DNA from: Streptomyces sp. NBC_01288
GTDB lineage: Bacteria; Actinomycetota; Actinomycetes; Streptomycetales; Streptomycetaceae
DNA length: 64,000 nucleotides
NCBI RefSeq assembly: GCF_035982055.1
Contig: NZ_CP108427.1
Location: 3,224,001-3,288,000, forward strand
Reading direction: 5' to 3'
Shown here: positions 43,646 to 52,738 of the stretch, piece by piece
How positions within the stretch are numbered: position 1 is the stretch's first letter
Layout of the letters: every line of letters starts with the position of its first letter
Notes under the pieces: generated by a model
Databases searched by the model: none
Seen by the model: only the letters and a program-made list of their open reading frames with translations
Told to the model about the DNA's origin: nothing
Position numbers and translations under genes: made by a program

Positions 43646-45061
43646 ATGCCCGAGATATCCCGCCGCGCCTTCGGCGGCCTGGTCGGTGGCGGTGCCGTCA
43701 CCGCCGTCGCCGGTACGGCCACCACCGCCGAGGCCGCCGAATCCGCCCCCGCCGAGCGCCCGTTCACGGCCCGCCCCGCCGCCTCCGGCAAGCGCCCCAA
43801 CCTCCTCGTCATCCTCGGCGACGACCTCGGCTGGGCCGACCTCTCCTCCTACGGCGCCCCGCACATCAAGACGCCGAACCTGGACCGGCTGGCCCGGCAG
43901 GGCGTGCGCTTCACCGATGCCTACTCCGGCTCCGCGACCTGCTCCCCGACCCGGTTCAGCCTCTACACCGGGCGCTACCCGGGCCGTACACCAGGCGGGT
44001 TGGCCGAACCGATCGCCAACAAGACGCAGGGGCTCGACCCGAGCCACCCGACCCTCGCCTCCCTCCTCAAGAAGGCGGGCTACTCCACCGCCCTCATCGG
44101 CAAGTGGCACTGCGGCTGGCTGCCCGACTACAGCCCCACGAAGTCGGGTTGGGACGAGTTCTTCGGCAACCACGGGGGCGTACTGGAGTACTTCTCCAAG
44201 CTGGGCCAGCTCGGCGACTACGACCTGTACGAGGGTGACGCGACCTACAAGGACCTGCGCTACTACACGCAGGTGCTGACCGAGCGGGCCGTCCAGTACG
44301 TCGGCCGGAAACACGACGAGCCGTGGCTGCTGAACCTCAACTTCACCACCCCGCACTGGCCTTGGCTCGCGGAGGGCGACGAGGAGACCGGCGCCGAGAT
44401 CGCGGCGAGGATCCGGGCGGCGAAGACCCCGGCCGGGGTCACCGCCGCGCTGCTGCACAACGACGGCGGGTCGGTCGCGAAGTACACGGAGATGGTGCAG
44501 AGCCTCGACGCGGCCGTCGGCGAGGTGCTCACCGCGCTGCGCCGGTCCGGGCAGGAGGAGAACACGCTGGTGTACTTCGCCAGCGACAACGGCGGTGAAC
44601 GCTGGTCGTACCTCTGGCCGTTGAGCGGCGAGAAGTCCTCCCTGCTGGAGGGCGGCATCCGGGTCCCGACGATCGTCCGCTGGCCGCATCGCGTCGACGG
44701 CAACCAGGTCAGCCACGAGCCGAACTTCTCCCCCGACTGGACGGCGACCTTCCTAGAGCTGGCCGGAGCCCGCCCCGACCCGGCGTACCCGCTGGACGGC
44801 ACCAGCCTCGCGGGCTACCTGCTGAAGGGCGAACAGCCGTCCGAGCGGGAGCTGTTCTGGCGGGTGCGGGCCAACCGGGCGCTGCGGCGCGGCGATTGGA
44901 AGTACTACCAGGACGAGGACGGCGACGACCACCTCTTCGACCTCGGCGCCGACATCCGTGAACAGGCCGATCTCGCCCCCGACAAGCCGGAGTTGCTCGC
45001 CGAGCTGAAGGCGGCCTGGGAGAGGACGAACGCCGGGCTGCTGCCGTACCCGGCCGCCTAG
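43646..45061 (+). CDS. Tat-exported sulfatase
   Basis: 471 residues from ATG 43646 (AAGGAC 6 bases upstream). Twin-arginine signal ISRRAFGGLVGGGAVTAV. Alkaline-phosphatase-like sulfatase: PNLLVILGDDLGWADLSSYG with metal aspartates, the formylglycine motif CSPTR with Cys99, LYTGRYPGR, ALIGKWHCGWLPDY, and YFASDNGGERWSYLW. Cys-type sulfatases need a formylglycine-generating enzyme; none is in the window. Removes sulfate from an external ester, substrate unknown. Convergent with the response regulator, 10 bases between stops. Confidence 0.93.
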   Translation: MPEISRRAFGGLVGGGAVTAVAGTATTAEAAESAPAERPFTARPAASGKRPNLLVILGDDLGWADLSSYGAPHIKTPNLDRLARQGVRFTDAYSGSATCSPTRFSLYTGRYPGRTPGGLAEPIANKTQGLDPSHPTLASLLKKAGYSTALIGKWHCGWLPDYSPTKSGWDEFFGNHGGVLEYFSKLGQLGDYDLYEGDATYKDLRYYTQVLTERAVQYVGRKHDEPWLLNLNFTTPHWPWLAEGDEETGAEIAARIRAAKTPAGVTAALLHNDGGSVAKYTEMVQSLDAAVGEVLTALRRSGQEENTLVYFASDNGGERWSYLWPLSGEKSSLLEGGIRVPTIVRWPHRVDGNQVSHEPNFSPDWTATFLELAGARPDPAYPLDGTSLAGYLLKGEQPSERELFWRVRANRALRRGDWKYYQDEDGDDHLFDLGADIREQADLAPDKPELLAELKAAWERTNAGLLPYPAA

Positions 45062-45071
45062 AACCCGCTGG

Positions 45072-45716
45072 TCAGCCGAGAATCCCCCGGTCGTACGCCA
45101 CCGCCACGGCGGCCGCGCGGTCCTTGACCCCCAACTTGCCGTACAGGTGGGTGAGATGGGTCTTCACGGTCGCCTCGCTGATGAAGAGTTCGCGGGCGAT
45201 CTCGCGGTTGGACGTCCCCTTGGCGACGAGGACCAGTACTTCGCGTTCGCGGGCGGAGAGCGGCTCGTTGCCGGGGGCCTGGGGGCCGCGGACAGCGGAG
45301 ACCAGGCGGGAGGCGACGGCGGGAGAGAGGACCGTGCGGCCTTCCGCCGCCGCGCGGACGGCGGTGAACAACTCGTCGCGCGGGGCGTCCTTCAGCAGGT
45401 AGCCCGTCGCGCCCGCCTCGATCGCGGGGAGGGTGTCGGAGTCGGTGTCGTACGTCGTCAGGACGAGCACCTTCGCGCGGGCGGCGCGGCGGGTCAGTTC
45501 GCGGATGGCGTCGACGCCCGCGCCGCCCGGCATGCGCAGGTCCATCAGGATCACGTCGGGGTCGAGGTCGGCGGCCCGCTCCACGGCCTCGACGCCATTG
45601 GACGCCTCGCCCAGGACGCGGAATCCGGGCGCGGACTCGAACATGCCGCGCAGACCGTCCCGTACGACGGGATGGTCGTCGACGATCAGCAGGGAGATCA
45701 GCAACTCGTCACTCAT
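45072..45716 (-). CDS. Response regulator, NarL/LuxR family
   Basis: 214 residues. Receiver with IVDDHPVVRDGLRGM, phospho-acceptor Asp59 in VILMDLRMPG, VLTTYDTD and LLKDAPR; LuxR helix-turn-helix LSAREREVLVLVAKGTSNREIARELFISEATVKTHLTHLY region (about 150-190). Start overlaps the kinase stop by 8 bases. Last gene of an operon ATPase-permease-kinase-regulator. Confidence 0.94.
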   Translation of the reverse strand: MSDELLISLLIVDDHPVVRDGLRGMFESAPGFRVLGEASNGVEAVERAADLDPDVILMDLRMPGGAGVDAIRELTRRAARAKVLVLTTYDTDSDTLPAIEAGATGYLLKDAPRDELFTAVRAAAEGRTVLSPAVASRLVSAVRGPQAPGNEPLSAREREVLVLVAKGTSNREIARELFISEATVKTHLTHLYGKLGVKDRAAAVAVAYDRGILG

Positions 45717-46992
45717 GGCGGACCAACGGTACGCGAGCCGACAGGGCCGTGCCGTGACCGGGCTCGGCCTCGATCGTGAGGGAGCCCGCGACGCGTTCGG
45801 CGCGGGCGCGCATTCCGTCGAGGCCGAAGCCGCCGGTGCGGGTGCGTTCGGGGAGGGCCAGCGGGTCGAAGCCCTGACCGTCGTCGCGGATGTCGAGGAT
45901 GACCTCGTCCCCCAGGAAGGAGAGGGTCACGCCGACGCGGGTTGCCCGGGCGTGCCGGGCCGCGTTCGACAACGCCTCCTGGGCGATGCGCAGCAGGGTC
46001 GCCGAGATCTCGTCGTGGAGCTGCTCGGTGATGCCGGTGACGGTGAACTCGGCGCGGACGGCGGTGCGTTCGCCCCACTCCGCGACCGTGTTCTTCAGGG
46101 CCTCGGGCAGTCCGTCGTTCTCCAGGGCGATGGGCGCGAGGTTCTGCACGGACCGGCGGGCCTCGCCGAGGCTGTGCCGGGCGAGCGCGGAGGCGCGTTC
46201 GAGGTGCGTGCGGGCGGTCGTCAAGTCGGGTGCGTTCGCTACGACTTGGAGCTGGGCGATGATGCCGGTCAGGCCCTGGGCGATGGTGTCGTGGATCTCG
46301 GCGGCGAGCCTACGGCGTTCGTCGGCGACCCCGGCTTCCCTTGCCTGGACGAGGAGTTGGGCGTGCAGGGCGGCGTTCTCGTCGAGGGCCTGTTGCAGGG
46401 CGGTGTTGGTGCGTTCGAGTTCGGTGATGGTCTCGTTGCGCTCGCGGGAGCGCTCCGACTCCTGCTGGGTGAGATGCGCAATCGCCATCTGCAGACCGGA
46501 GTTGGCGGCCACGAGTGCCACGAAGAGGACCCATTGGAGCCCGCTCCCGAACGGCAGCCCGCCGGCCTGCGCTCCGGCCACGGTGACCGCGCTCGCGAAC
46601 AGTCCGACCCGCTGTGCCACCGTGCCCGGGATCAGTTCGTCGGCGTCCATGAAGCCGGAGGCGGCGTAGAACGCGAAGAACGGGTCGATCCAGGTGAGGA
46701 CGAAGGCGATGGCCCAGCGGACGACGTAGTACGCCGTTCCGGCCCGCGACGGGGTCCGGCCGCGGTCGGGGCGGCGGGAGCGGGTGCCGTGCCACCACAG
46801 CTGGAGGACGAGCGCGGCGCCGGCCAGGGACCAGCCGATCCACCACTGGGCGGCGGAGTGGTCGAACAGACCGGAGGAGGCGAGCGCGAGGACGACACTG
46901 ATCCCGAGCAGCCCGTACGGCCCCCATGTGTGCAACTGTTCCCAGCGCCGCTCGATCTGCCGGTCCCTCGTGGTCATCTCCCCAGTCTGCAC
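45709..46992 (-). CDS. Sensor histidine kinase (NarX/DesK-like)
   Basis: 427 residues from GTG 46992, chosen because GGGGAG stands 6 bases before it; ATG 46977 has a site directly abutting it and is less good. Five to six membrane helices in the first 165 residues, a coiled coil (ERSRERNETITELERTNTALQQAL), HisKA_3 with ERRRLAAEIHDTIAQGLTGI, N-box AQEALSNAARHARAT and G-box GGFGLDGMRARAERVAG. Its ribosome site overlaps the end of the permease gene 12 bases upstream. Confidence 0.92.
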   Translation of the reverse strand: MQTGEMTTRDRQIERRWEQLHTWGPYGLLGISVVLALASSGLFDHSAAQWWIGWSLAGAALVLQLWWHGTRSRRPDRGRTPSRAGTAYYVVRWAIAFVLTWIDPFFAFYAASGFMDADELIPGTVAQRVGLFASAVTVAGAQAGGLPFGSGLQWVLFVALVAANSGLQMAIAHLTQQESERSRERNETITELERTNTALQQALDENAALHAQLLVQAREAGVADERRRLAAEIHDTIAQGLTGIIAQLQVVANAPDLTTARTHLERASALARHSLGEARRSVQNLAPIALENDGLPEALKNTVAEWGERTAVRAEFTVTGITEQLHDEISATLLRIAQEALSNAARHARATRVGVTLSFLGDEVILDIRDDGQGFDPLALPERTRTGGFGLDGMRARAERVAGSLTIEAEPGHGTALSARVPLVRHE

Positions 46993-47003
46993 GGCCGACT
47001 CCC

Positions 47004-47738
47004 CTACTCCCAGCGGAACCAGCGGGACGCGCCCGCCGTGAGCAGCACGGTCCACGCCACCAGCACGCCCAGGTGGGTCCAACCCGGCCAGTTCCCCGCC
47101 GCCGCCCTGTTCAGGGCCTCGGCGGCGGCGCCGAACGGGGTGTAGCCGACGATGCGGGCCATGACGTCGGGCATGGCGTTCACCGGGAGCCACACGCCCG
47201 CGCAGAACATCATCGGGAAGAACACCGCCGACCCGATGGCGCCCGCGATCTTCGTCGTCCGGGACAGCGCGGAGACCACGGAGCCCAGCGCGAGGGCGGC
47301 CAGGATCGCGAGGAGCAGGGCGAGGAGGTAGCCGCCGGGCTGCTTCGGCAGGCGTACGTCGAAGGCGAGCCGGCCGACGATCAGCGCGAGCAGGGCGGAG
47401 ACGAGGGCCGCCGCGCCGTAGACCACCATCTGCGCGGCGAGCAGGGCGGTCGGGCGGACCGGGGTGGCGGACATGCGGCGGAGGATGCCGCGTTCGCGGT
47501 AGCCGGTGATGTTCTGCGGCATCGACTGGAGCGCGCCGACGATCATGCCGAGCAGGACGGCGACCGGGACGTACACGTCGACGGTGCGCAGGCCGCCGAG
47601 GTCGGCGTCGTGCTCGCGGAAGCCGGGGATGGAACCCAGGATCACCAGCAGCAGGGTGGGGAACAGCAGGATCCAGAAGAGGGCGCCCGGTTCACGGCGG
47701 AAGAGCTTCACCTCGGTGCGCAGGACTGCGGTGTTCAT
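47004..47738 (-). CDS. ABC-2 type transporter permease
   Basis: 244 residues, six membrane helices (LFWILLFPTLLLVILGS, YVPVAVLLGMIVGALQSM, LLAAQMVVYGAAALVSALLALIV, LLALLLAILAALALGSVV, IAGAIGSAVFFPMMFCAGVWLPV and the last VLVAWTVLLTAGA). ABC-2 signature ITGYRERGILRRMSATPV. Start overlaps the ATPase stop (ATGA). Likely a drug- or lipid-type exporter. Confidence 0.92.
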   Translation of the reverse strand: MNTAVLRTEVKLFRREPGALFWILLFPTLLLVILGSIPGFREHDADLGGLRTVDVYVPVAVLLGMIVGALQSMPQNITGYRERGILRRMSATPVRPTALLAAQMVVYGAAALVSALLALIVGRLAFDVRLPKQPGGYLLALLLAILAALALGSVVSALSRTTKIAGAIGSAVFFPMMFCAGVWLPVNAMPDVMARIVGYTPFGAAAEALNRAAAGNWPGWTHLGVLVAWTVLLTAGASRWFRWE

Positions 47739-48646
47739 GCGGAGACCTCCGTCAGGTCCAGGAACGCGTCGTCCAACGTGGCGTCGGACACGCGGAGTTG
47801 GTGGGCGGTGATGTGGTTGCGGGCGAGCAGCGTGATGACGGCGTTGACGGTCTCGTCGGAGCCGGAGAGCGTGATCCGGCCGTCCTTGCGCGTGACGGAC
47901 GTGAGCGCGGGAAGCGCGTTCAGGTCACCGTCGTCCAGTGCCGCGGAGGGCGTGAAGCTGATGACGGTGGAGCCCGCCGAGCGCCTGATCAGCCCGTCCG
48001 GGGTGTCCAGGGCGGCCACCCGGCCCTTGTCGATCACGGCGATCCGGTCGCACAGCCGCTGCGCCTCCTCCATGAAGTGGGTGACGAGCAGCACGGTGAC
48101 CCCGCTCGCCCGCACGTCCTCGATCAGCTGCCAGGTGTCACGGCGGGCACGCGGGTCGAGCCCGGTGGTGAGCTCGTCGAGAACGACGACGCGGGGATTG
48201 CCGATGAGCGCGAGCGCGATGAACAGCCGCTGCTTCTGCCCGCCGCTGAGCTTGGCGAACCGGGTGGTCAACTTCGCGGTCAGGCCCAGCCGTTCGGCCA
48301 GCGGCCGCCAGTCGGCGGGGTGCGGATAGAAGGACGCGTACAGCTCCAGCGCCTCGCGGACGGTGAGCTTGGCCTGGAGCTCGCTCTCCTGGAGCTGGGC
48401 GCCGAGGACCCGGGCGACCTCCGCGTGGTCGGCGACGGGGTCGAGTCCGGTGACGCGGACCCGGCCCGCGTCCGGGACCCGCAGACCCTCGACGCACTCG
48501 ACGGTGGTGGTCTTGCCGGCGCCGTTCGGGCCGAGGATCCCGAAGATCTCGCCCTCCTCGACGGCGAACGAGACCCCGTCCACGACGGCCCGGCCGCCGT
48601 AGGACTTCCGTAGTGCGGTGACTTCGATGACAGGAGTGGCTGACAT
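47735..48646 (-). CDS. ABC transporter ATP-binding protein (DrrA-like)
   Basis: 303 residues from ATG 48646. Walker A GPNGAGKTTT, signature LSGGQKQRLFIALAL, Walker B VVVLDELTTGLDP (Glu-Leu in place of the usual Glu-Pro), H-loop LLVTHFMEEAQ. A C-terminal domain (STVISFTPSAALDDGDLN... DDAFLDLTEV) is typical of ATPases that drive drug-resistance ABC-2 exporters. No good ribosome site; longer starts to 48709 are possible. First gene of the operon with its own two-component system. Confidence 0.91.
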   Translation of the reverse strand: MSATPVIEVTALRKSYGGRAVVDGVSFAVEEGEIFGILGPNGAGKTTTVECVEGLRVPDAGRVRVTGLDPVADHAEVARVLGAQLQESELQAKLTVREALELYASFYPHPADWRPLAERLGLTAKLTTRFAKLSGGQKQRLFIALALIGNPRVVVLDELTTGLDPRARRDTWQLIEDVRASGVTVLLVTHFMEEAQRLCDRIAVIDKGRVAALDTPDGLIRRSAGSTVISFTPSAALDDGDLNALPALTSVTRKDGRITLSGSDETVNAVITLLARNHITAHQLRVSDATLDDAFLDLTEVSA

Positions 48647-48699
48647 GTTCCGAGGGTCCCGCCGGAGCCGGTCCCGGCACATCGGCCATCGCGCTCGAA

Positions 48700-48780
48700 G
48701 GCGCATCAACCGATCGGTTGATGCGCCACTACGACTCCCCTCGATGTGCCGCTACGACCCCTCGAACACCCAGGTCGTAG
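48700..48780. promoter_or_regulatory. 28-bp perfect palindrome and a second inverted repeat between two ABC operons
   Basis: A 28-base perfect palindrome occupies 48700-48727; its half-site is GGCGCATCAACCGA. A second inverted repeat, CTACGACC at 48752-48759 and GGTCGTAG at 48773-48780, has a 13-base gap. Both lie in the 206-base divergent space between the ABC-2 operon (minus) and the heterodimeric exporter (plus). The longer palindrome is symmetrical enough for a TetR-like dimer, but no such gene is near. Confidence 0.7.
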
Positions 48781-48852
48781 GACCAACGGCCGATCCCGGT
48801 CCGGCCAAAACTCGGTGGGCACTGTCAGTGGTGGTCCGTAGGCTCGCCCGTG

Positions 48853-50787
48853 ATGACCACGACACCCGCCTCCGCCGAGGACCACTCCGACCGGTCCGCC
48901 GTCCGTACGCTCGCGCGGCTGTGGCCGTACGTCCGCCCCGTGCGGGTACGGCTGTTCGCCGCGGCCGGGGTCGCCGTCGTCGCGTCCTGTACGGGCCTGG
49001 TGTTCCCGCTCGTCCTGAAGTGGATGGTGGACGGGCCGGTCGCCGACCGGGACACGGCGGGCGTGTGGCTAGGGGCGCTGTATCTGCTGCTGCTCGGGTT
49101 CGCGGAGGCGATCCTGTTCGGGCTGCGCCGGTGGCTGGTCGCAAGGCCGCTGTCACACGTCGAGGCGGAGATGCGGGCGGACCTGTACCGGCATCTGCAA
49201 CGCCTGCCGGTGTCCTTCCACGACAGATGGCCCTCGGGCCAGCTCCTCTCCCGCGGCACCACCGACCTGATGCTGCTCCGGATGTTCCTCGCCTTCCCCC
49301 TGACGTTCCTGCTGGTCAACGCGGTGACGATCCTGGTCGGCGTGATCATCATGCTGCTCCAGGACTGGACACTGGGGCTGGTCATCCTGGGGCCCGCCAT
49401 ACCGGTGATCGTCACCTGCGTGATCTTCGAGCAGCGGTACGCGCACGTGGCCCGCCGCGCGCAGGACCAGGTCGGCGACCTGACGACGGTCGTCGAGGAG
49501 AGCGTCCTCGGCATCCGCATCATCAAGGGCTTCGGCCGCCACCGCACACAGGCCCGCGCCTTCCGCGACCTCTCCCGCACCCTGCGCGGCACCGAACTCC
49601 ACAAGGCCCGACTCCTGGCCACGATCTGGGGCGTCATCGTGACCCTCCCCGAGCTGGCACTCGGGGCGGCGCTGGTGGTGGGGACAGTGCAGGTCGCGGA
49701 CGGGGGGCTGTCGGCGGGCACGTTGGTGGCGTTCCTGTCCACGGCACTCGCGCTGCGATGGCCGGTGGAGTCGATCGGCTTCCTGCTGGCGATGAGCCAG
49801 GAGGCGGCGACGGCGACGGAGCGGTTCTTCGAGGTGATGGATGAAATCCGGGAGGAGGAAGCGCCTTTGAGGGCCGCGCCCCAAAGGGGCGCGGGGAACT
49901 GCGCGCTCAGCCCCCACGAACCGGCACCCGAAAACGACGGCATCCGTTTCACCAAAGTCTCCTTCCGCTACCCCGACGCCCCGCCAGATTCCCCACCCAC
50001 CCTCGACCGCATAGACCTACACATCAGACCCGGCGAGTCCATGGCCCTGGTAGGCGCAACCGGCACCGGCAAAACCACCCTCACCGCCCTCGTCCCCCGC
50101 CTCCACGAGGTGACCTCCGGCCAGATCACACTGGACGGCGAGGACATCACCGCCATGCCCCGGGAATCGCTGCGCGCCCTCGTCGCCGTGGCCTTCGAGG
50201 AACCGACGTTGTTCTCGGCCAGCGTCGGGGAGAACGTACTCATGGGAGCGGAAAAGGCCGCAGGAGAAACCGAGTTGGAGCGAGCGCTGGCCGTCGCACA
50301 GGCCAACTTCGTGCACGCCCTCCCCCAGGGCACGGACACCCAGGTGGGCGAACAGGGCCTGAGCCTCTCCGGCGGCCAACGCCAACGCCTCGCCCTGGCA
50401 AGGGCGGTGGTGGGCAATCCCCGCTTCCTGGTCCTCGACGACCCGCTCTCCGCACTGGACGTCCACACAGAGGCCGCCGTCGAGGCAGCCCTCCGTCAAG
50501 TCCTGTCCGACACAACGGCGTTGATCGTGGCCCACCGCCCGTCCACGGTGTTGCTCGCCGACCGCGTGGCCCTCCTGTCCGAAGGCCGCATCACAGCCGT
50601 CGGCACCCACCAGGAACTCCTACGGACGAACGCGGAGTACGCGTACCTGATGTCTGGTGCCGAGCAGGAGACCCCCCAAGGGGCGCGGGGCGGTGTCGAT
50701 ATGCGGCTCCGCCGCGGGGCGCGACCAGCCCCCACCGGCCCGCAGACTCACAACCACCCGATCGGTGAGCAGAAGGACGCCCGATGA
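48853..50787 (+). CDS. Heterodimeric ABC exporter, subunit 1 (weak ATPase site)
   Basis: 644 residues from ATG 48853; GTG 48850 directly before it could be the start of a leaderless message given TAGGCT at 48839-48844. Six membrane helices, then the ATPase: Walker A VGATGTGKTTL, signature LSLSGGQRQRLALARA, Walker B FLVLDDPLSALD with Asp in place of the catalytic Glu, Q-loop Gln replaced (AFEEPTLF). This is the degenerate-site pattern of BmrC/TM287-like subunits. Residues about 341-362, between the domains, and the last 35 residues are encoded by copies of a dispersed repeat. Stop overlaps subunit 2 start. Confidence 0.92.
   Translation: MTTTPASAEDHSDRSAVRTLARLWPYVRPVRVRLFAAAGVAVVASCTGLVFPLVLKWMVDGPVADRDTAGVWLGALYLLLLGFAEAILFGLRRWLVARPLSHVEAEMRADLYRHLQRLPVSFHDRWPSGQLLSRGTTDLMLLRMFLAFPLTFLLVNAVTILVGVIIMLLQDWTLGLVILGPAIPVIVTCVIFEQRYAHVARRAQDQVGDLTTVVEESVLGIRIIKGFGRHRTQARAFRDLSRTLRGTELHKARLLATIWGVIVTLPELALGAALVVGTVQVADGGLSAGTLVAFLSTALALRWPVESIGFLLAMSQEAATATERFFEVMDEIREEEAPLRAAPQRGAGNCALSPHEPAPENDGIRFTKVSFRYPDAPPDSPPTLDRIDLHIRPGESMALVGATGTGKTTLTALVPRLHEVTSGQITLDGEDITAMPRESLRALVAVAFEEPTLFSASVGENVLMGAEKAAGETELERALAVAQANFVHALPQGTDTQVGEQGLSLSGGQRQRLALARAVVGNPRFLVLDDPLSALDVHTEAAVEAALRQVLSDTTALIVAHRPSTVLLADRVALLSEGRITAVGTHQELLRTNAEYAYLMSGAEQETPQGARGGVDMRLRRGARPAPTGPQTHNHPIGEQKDAR
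49872..49928 (+). repeat. Dispersed repeat, copy B, inside the exporter gene
   Basis: GGCCGCGCCCC then AGGGGCGCGGGGAACTGCGC and CTCAGCCCCCACGAACCGG. It shares 26 of 28 bases of the core (49885-49912) with the copy at 52793-52820. It is translated in frame as RAAPQRGAGNCALSPHEPAP, a stretch that does not belong to the exporter family, in the linker between membrane and ATPase domains. Confidence 0.8.
50679..50745 (+). repeat. Dispersed repeat, copy C, in the 3' end of the exporter gene
   Basis: AGGGGCGCGGGGCGGTGTCG, GCGGCTCCGCCGCG and GGCGCGACCAGCC, closely matching copy A at 36601-36668. It is translated as QGARGGVDMRLRRGARPAP, part of a 35-residue tail beyond the normal end of the ATPase domain, up to the overlap with subunit 2. 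Confidence 0.8.
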
Positions 50788-52643
50788 CCGCGCCCACCAC
50801 ATCGGCACCCACCACCGACAACACCCCGGACCCCCCGCGCAGGCCCGCCGCAGGCGACCCCTTCGATCACGACACCCTGCCCACTCCCCCAGGCGCGACC
50901 GCCACCCTCCTACGCTCCCTGCTCGCCCCCATGAAGGCACGCGTCACCGTCACAACCCTCCTCCTTCTGCTCCAGCAGGCGGCCGTACAGGTAGGCCCGC
51001 TCCTCGTGGCGTACGCCATCGACCGCGCGGTACCGGCGTTCCGGGACGACAACCACGGCCCGCTGATCGCCGTAGGGGCGGGCTACCTGCTCTGCGCGCT
51101 GATCTCCGGCGGACTCCAGTACGCGTTCATCGGCGCCTCCGCCCGCGTCAACCAGGACGTGCTGCTCGATCTGCGCGGCCGTATCTTCCGGCACGCGCAG
51201 GCGCTCAGCATCGACTTCCACGAGCGGTACACGTCCGGCCGGCTCATCTCCCGTTCCACCACGGACATCGAGGCCCTGCGCGAACTGCTCAGCGAGGGAC
51301 TCCAGGAGCTAATCACGGTCATCCTGTCGTTCGTGTACATCTCGGCGATGCTGCTCTGGCTCGACCTGGGCCTCGGCGCGGTCGCGGTGGCGTCCTTCGT
51401 GCCGTTGTACCTGCTGGTGCGGGTCTACCAGCGGCGCGCGGTACGGGTGTACGCGATCCGGTCCACGGCGATCGCGCGCGTGATCGTGAAGTTCGTCGAG
51501 ACGATGAACGGCATCCGCCCGGTCCGCGCCTTCCGCCGCGAGGCCGTGAACGACGCCGACTTCCAGGTTCTCAACCAACAGCACGAACGCTCCAACGGCG
51601 ACGCCCTGTTGGAGATGGCCCGCTATGTCACCGGCTCCCGCCTGGTCGCCAACACGGCCGTCGCGGCGATCGTGCTGTGGGGCGCGACCCGGGTCGCGGA
51701 CGGCTCACTGGAGTTGGGCGTACTGGCCGCCGCGGTGCTGTACCTACGGCGGCTCTACGACCCGATCGACCGCCTCGGCATGTTCCTCAACTCCTACCAG
51801 TCGGCCGCCGCTTCCCTGGAGAAGATCGCGGGCCTGCTCGCCCAGACCCCGACCGTCCCCGAACCCTCAACCCCCGTCCAACTCCCGGCACTTGAGTCGG
51901 AGCAGCCCGGCCGCGAGGTCGTCTTCGACGGCGTCCGCTTCGCCTACCGCACCGGCGGCGAGGTGCTGCCCGTCTTCGACCTCACCCTCCCCGCAGGCCA
52001 GACGGTCGCCGTGGTCGGCTCAACGGGCGCGGGCAAGTCCACCCTGGCCAAGCTCCTCGCCCGCTTCTACGACCCCTCGGACGGGCGGGTCCTGCTCGAC
52101 GGCGTCGACCTGCGCGAGTTGTCCGGGCCCGAACTGCGGCGCGGGGTGGTGATGGTGACGCAGGAGGCGTTCCTGTTCTCCGGCACGGTCGCCGAGAACA
52201 TCGCGATCGGCCGTCCGGACGCACCGCGTGAGGAGATCGAGCGGGCCGCGAAGGCGATCGGCGCGCACGACTTCATCAGCGCGCTGCCCGACGGCTACGA
52301 CACGGACGTACGCAAGCGGGGTGGCCGTATCTCGGCCGGTCAGCGCCAACTCGTCGCGTTCGCACGCGCGTTGCTCGCCGACCCCGCCGTCCTCATCCTC
52401 GACGAGGCGACCAGCTCCCTCGACGTCCCGGGCGAACAGGCCGTACAGCGCGCCATGTCGACGGTCCTGCGCGGCCGCACGGCGGTCGTGATCGCGCACC
52501 GACTGTCCACGGTCGAGATCGCGGACCGGGTCCTGGTCATGGAACACGGCCGAGTCGTCGAGGACGGCGCCCCGGCCGAGCTCATCGCGGGGACGGGGCG
52601 CTTCGCGGATCTGCACCGGGCCTGGCGGGACAGCCTGGCGTAA
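50784..52643 (+). CDS. Heterodimeric ABC exporter, subunit 2 (active ATPase site)
   Basis: 619 residues, ATGA overlap with subunit 1. Six membrane helices, extended Pro/Thr N-terminus. ATPase: Walker A VGSTGAGKSTL, Q-loop MVTQEAFLF, signature RISAGQRQLVAFARAL (SAGQ for SGGQ), Walker B VLILDEATSSLD with the catalytic Glu, H-loop VIAHRLSTV. Thus the site formed by this Walker B and the LSGGQ of subunit 1 is consensus, while the other is weakened on both sides. Exporter of drugs, lipids or peptides; cargo unknown. Confidence 0.94.
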   Translation: MTAPTTSAPTTDNTPDPPRRPAAGDPFDHDTLPTPPGATATLLRSLLAPMKARVTVTTLLLLLQQAAVQVGPLLVAYAIDRAVPAFRDDNHGPLIAVGAGYLLCALISGGLQYAFIGASARVNQDVLLDLRGRIFRHAQALSIDFHERYTSGRLISRSTTDIEALRELLSEGLQELITVILSFVYISAMLLWLDLGLGAVAVASFVPLYLLVRVYQRRAVRVYAIRSTAIARVIVKFVETMNGIRPVRAFRREAVNDADFQVLNQQHERSNGDALLEMARYVTGSRLVANTAVAAIVLWGATRVADGSLELGVLAAAVLYLRRLYDPIDRLGMFLNSYQSAAASLEKIAGLLAQTPTVPEPSTPVQLPALESEQPGREVVFDGVRFAYRTGGEVLPVFDLTLPAGQTVAVVGSTGAGKSTLAKLLARFYDPSDGRVLLDGVDLRELSGPELRRGVVMVTQEAFLFSGTVAENIAIGRPDAPREEIERAAKAIGAHDFISALPDGYDTDVRKRGGRISAGQRQLVAFARALLADPAVLILDEATSSLDVPGEQAVQRAMSTVLRGRTAVVIAHRLSTVEIADRVLVMEHGRVVEDGAPAELIAGTGRFADLHRAWRDSLA

Positions 52644-52738
52644 GCGGGGTCCGCGGCGCGGGGCGGGAAGCGGCGATGGATCGCACCCGGGCCCGACGCT
52701 CCGCGCGTTGCGTGGTTGTTCGGCTGCCGGCCGGTGGG

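Noticed and set aside
48853..52643. Assigning the heterodimeric exporter to a named drug pump
   Set aside because: Motifs give the class only; no substrate information in the neighbourhood.
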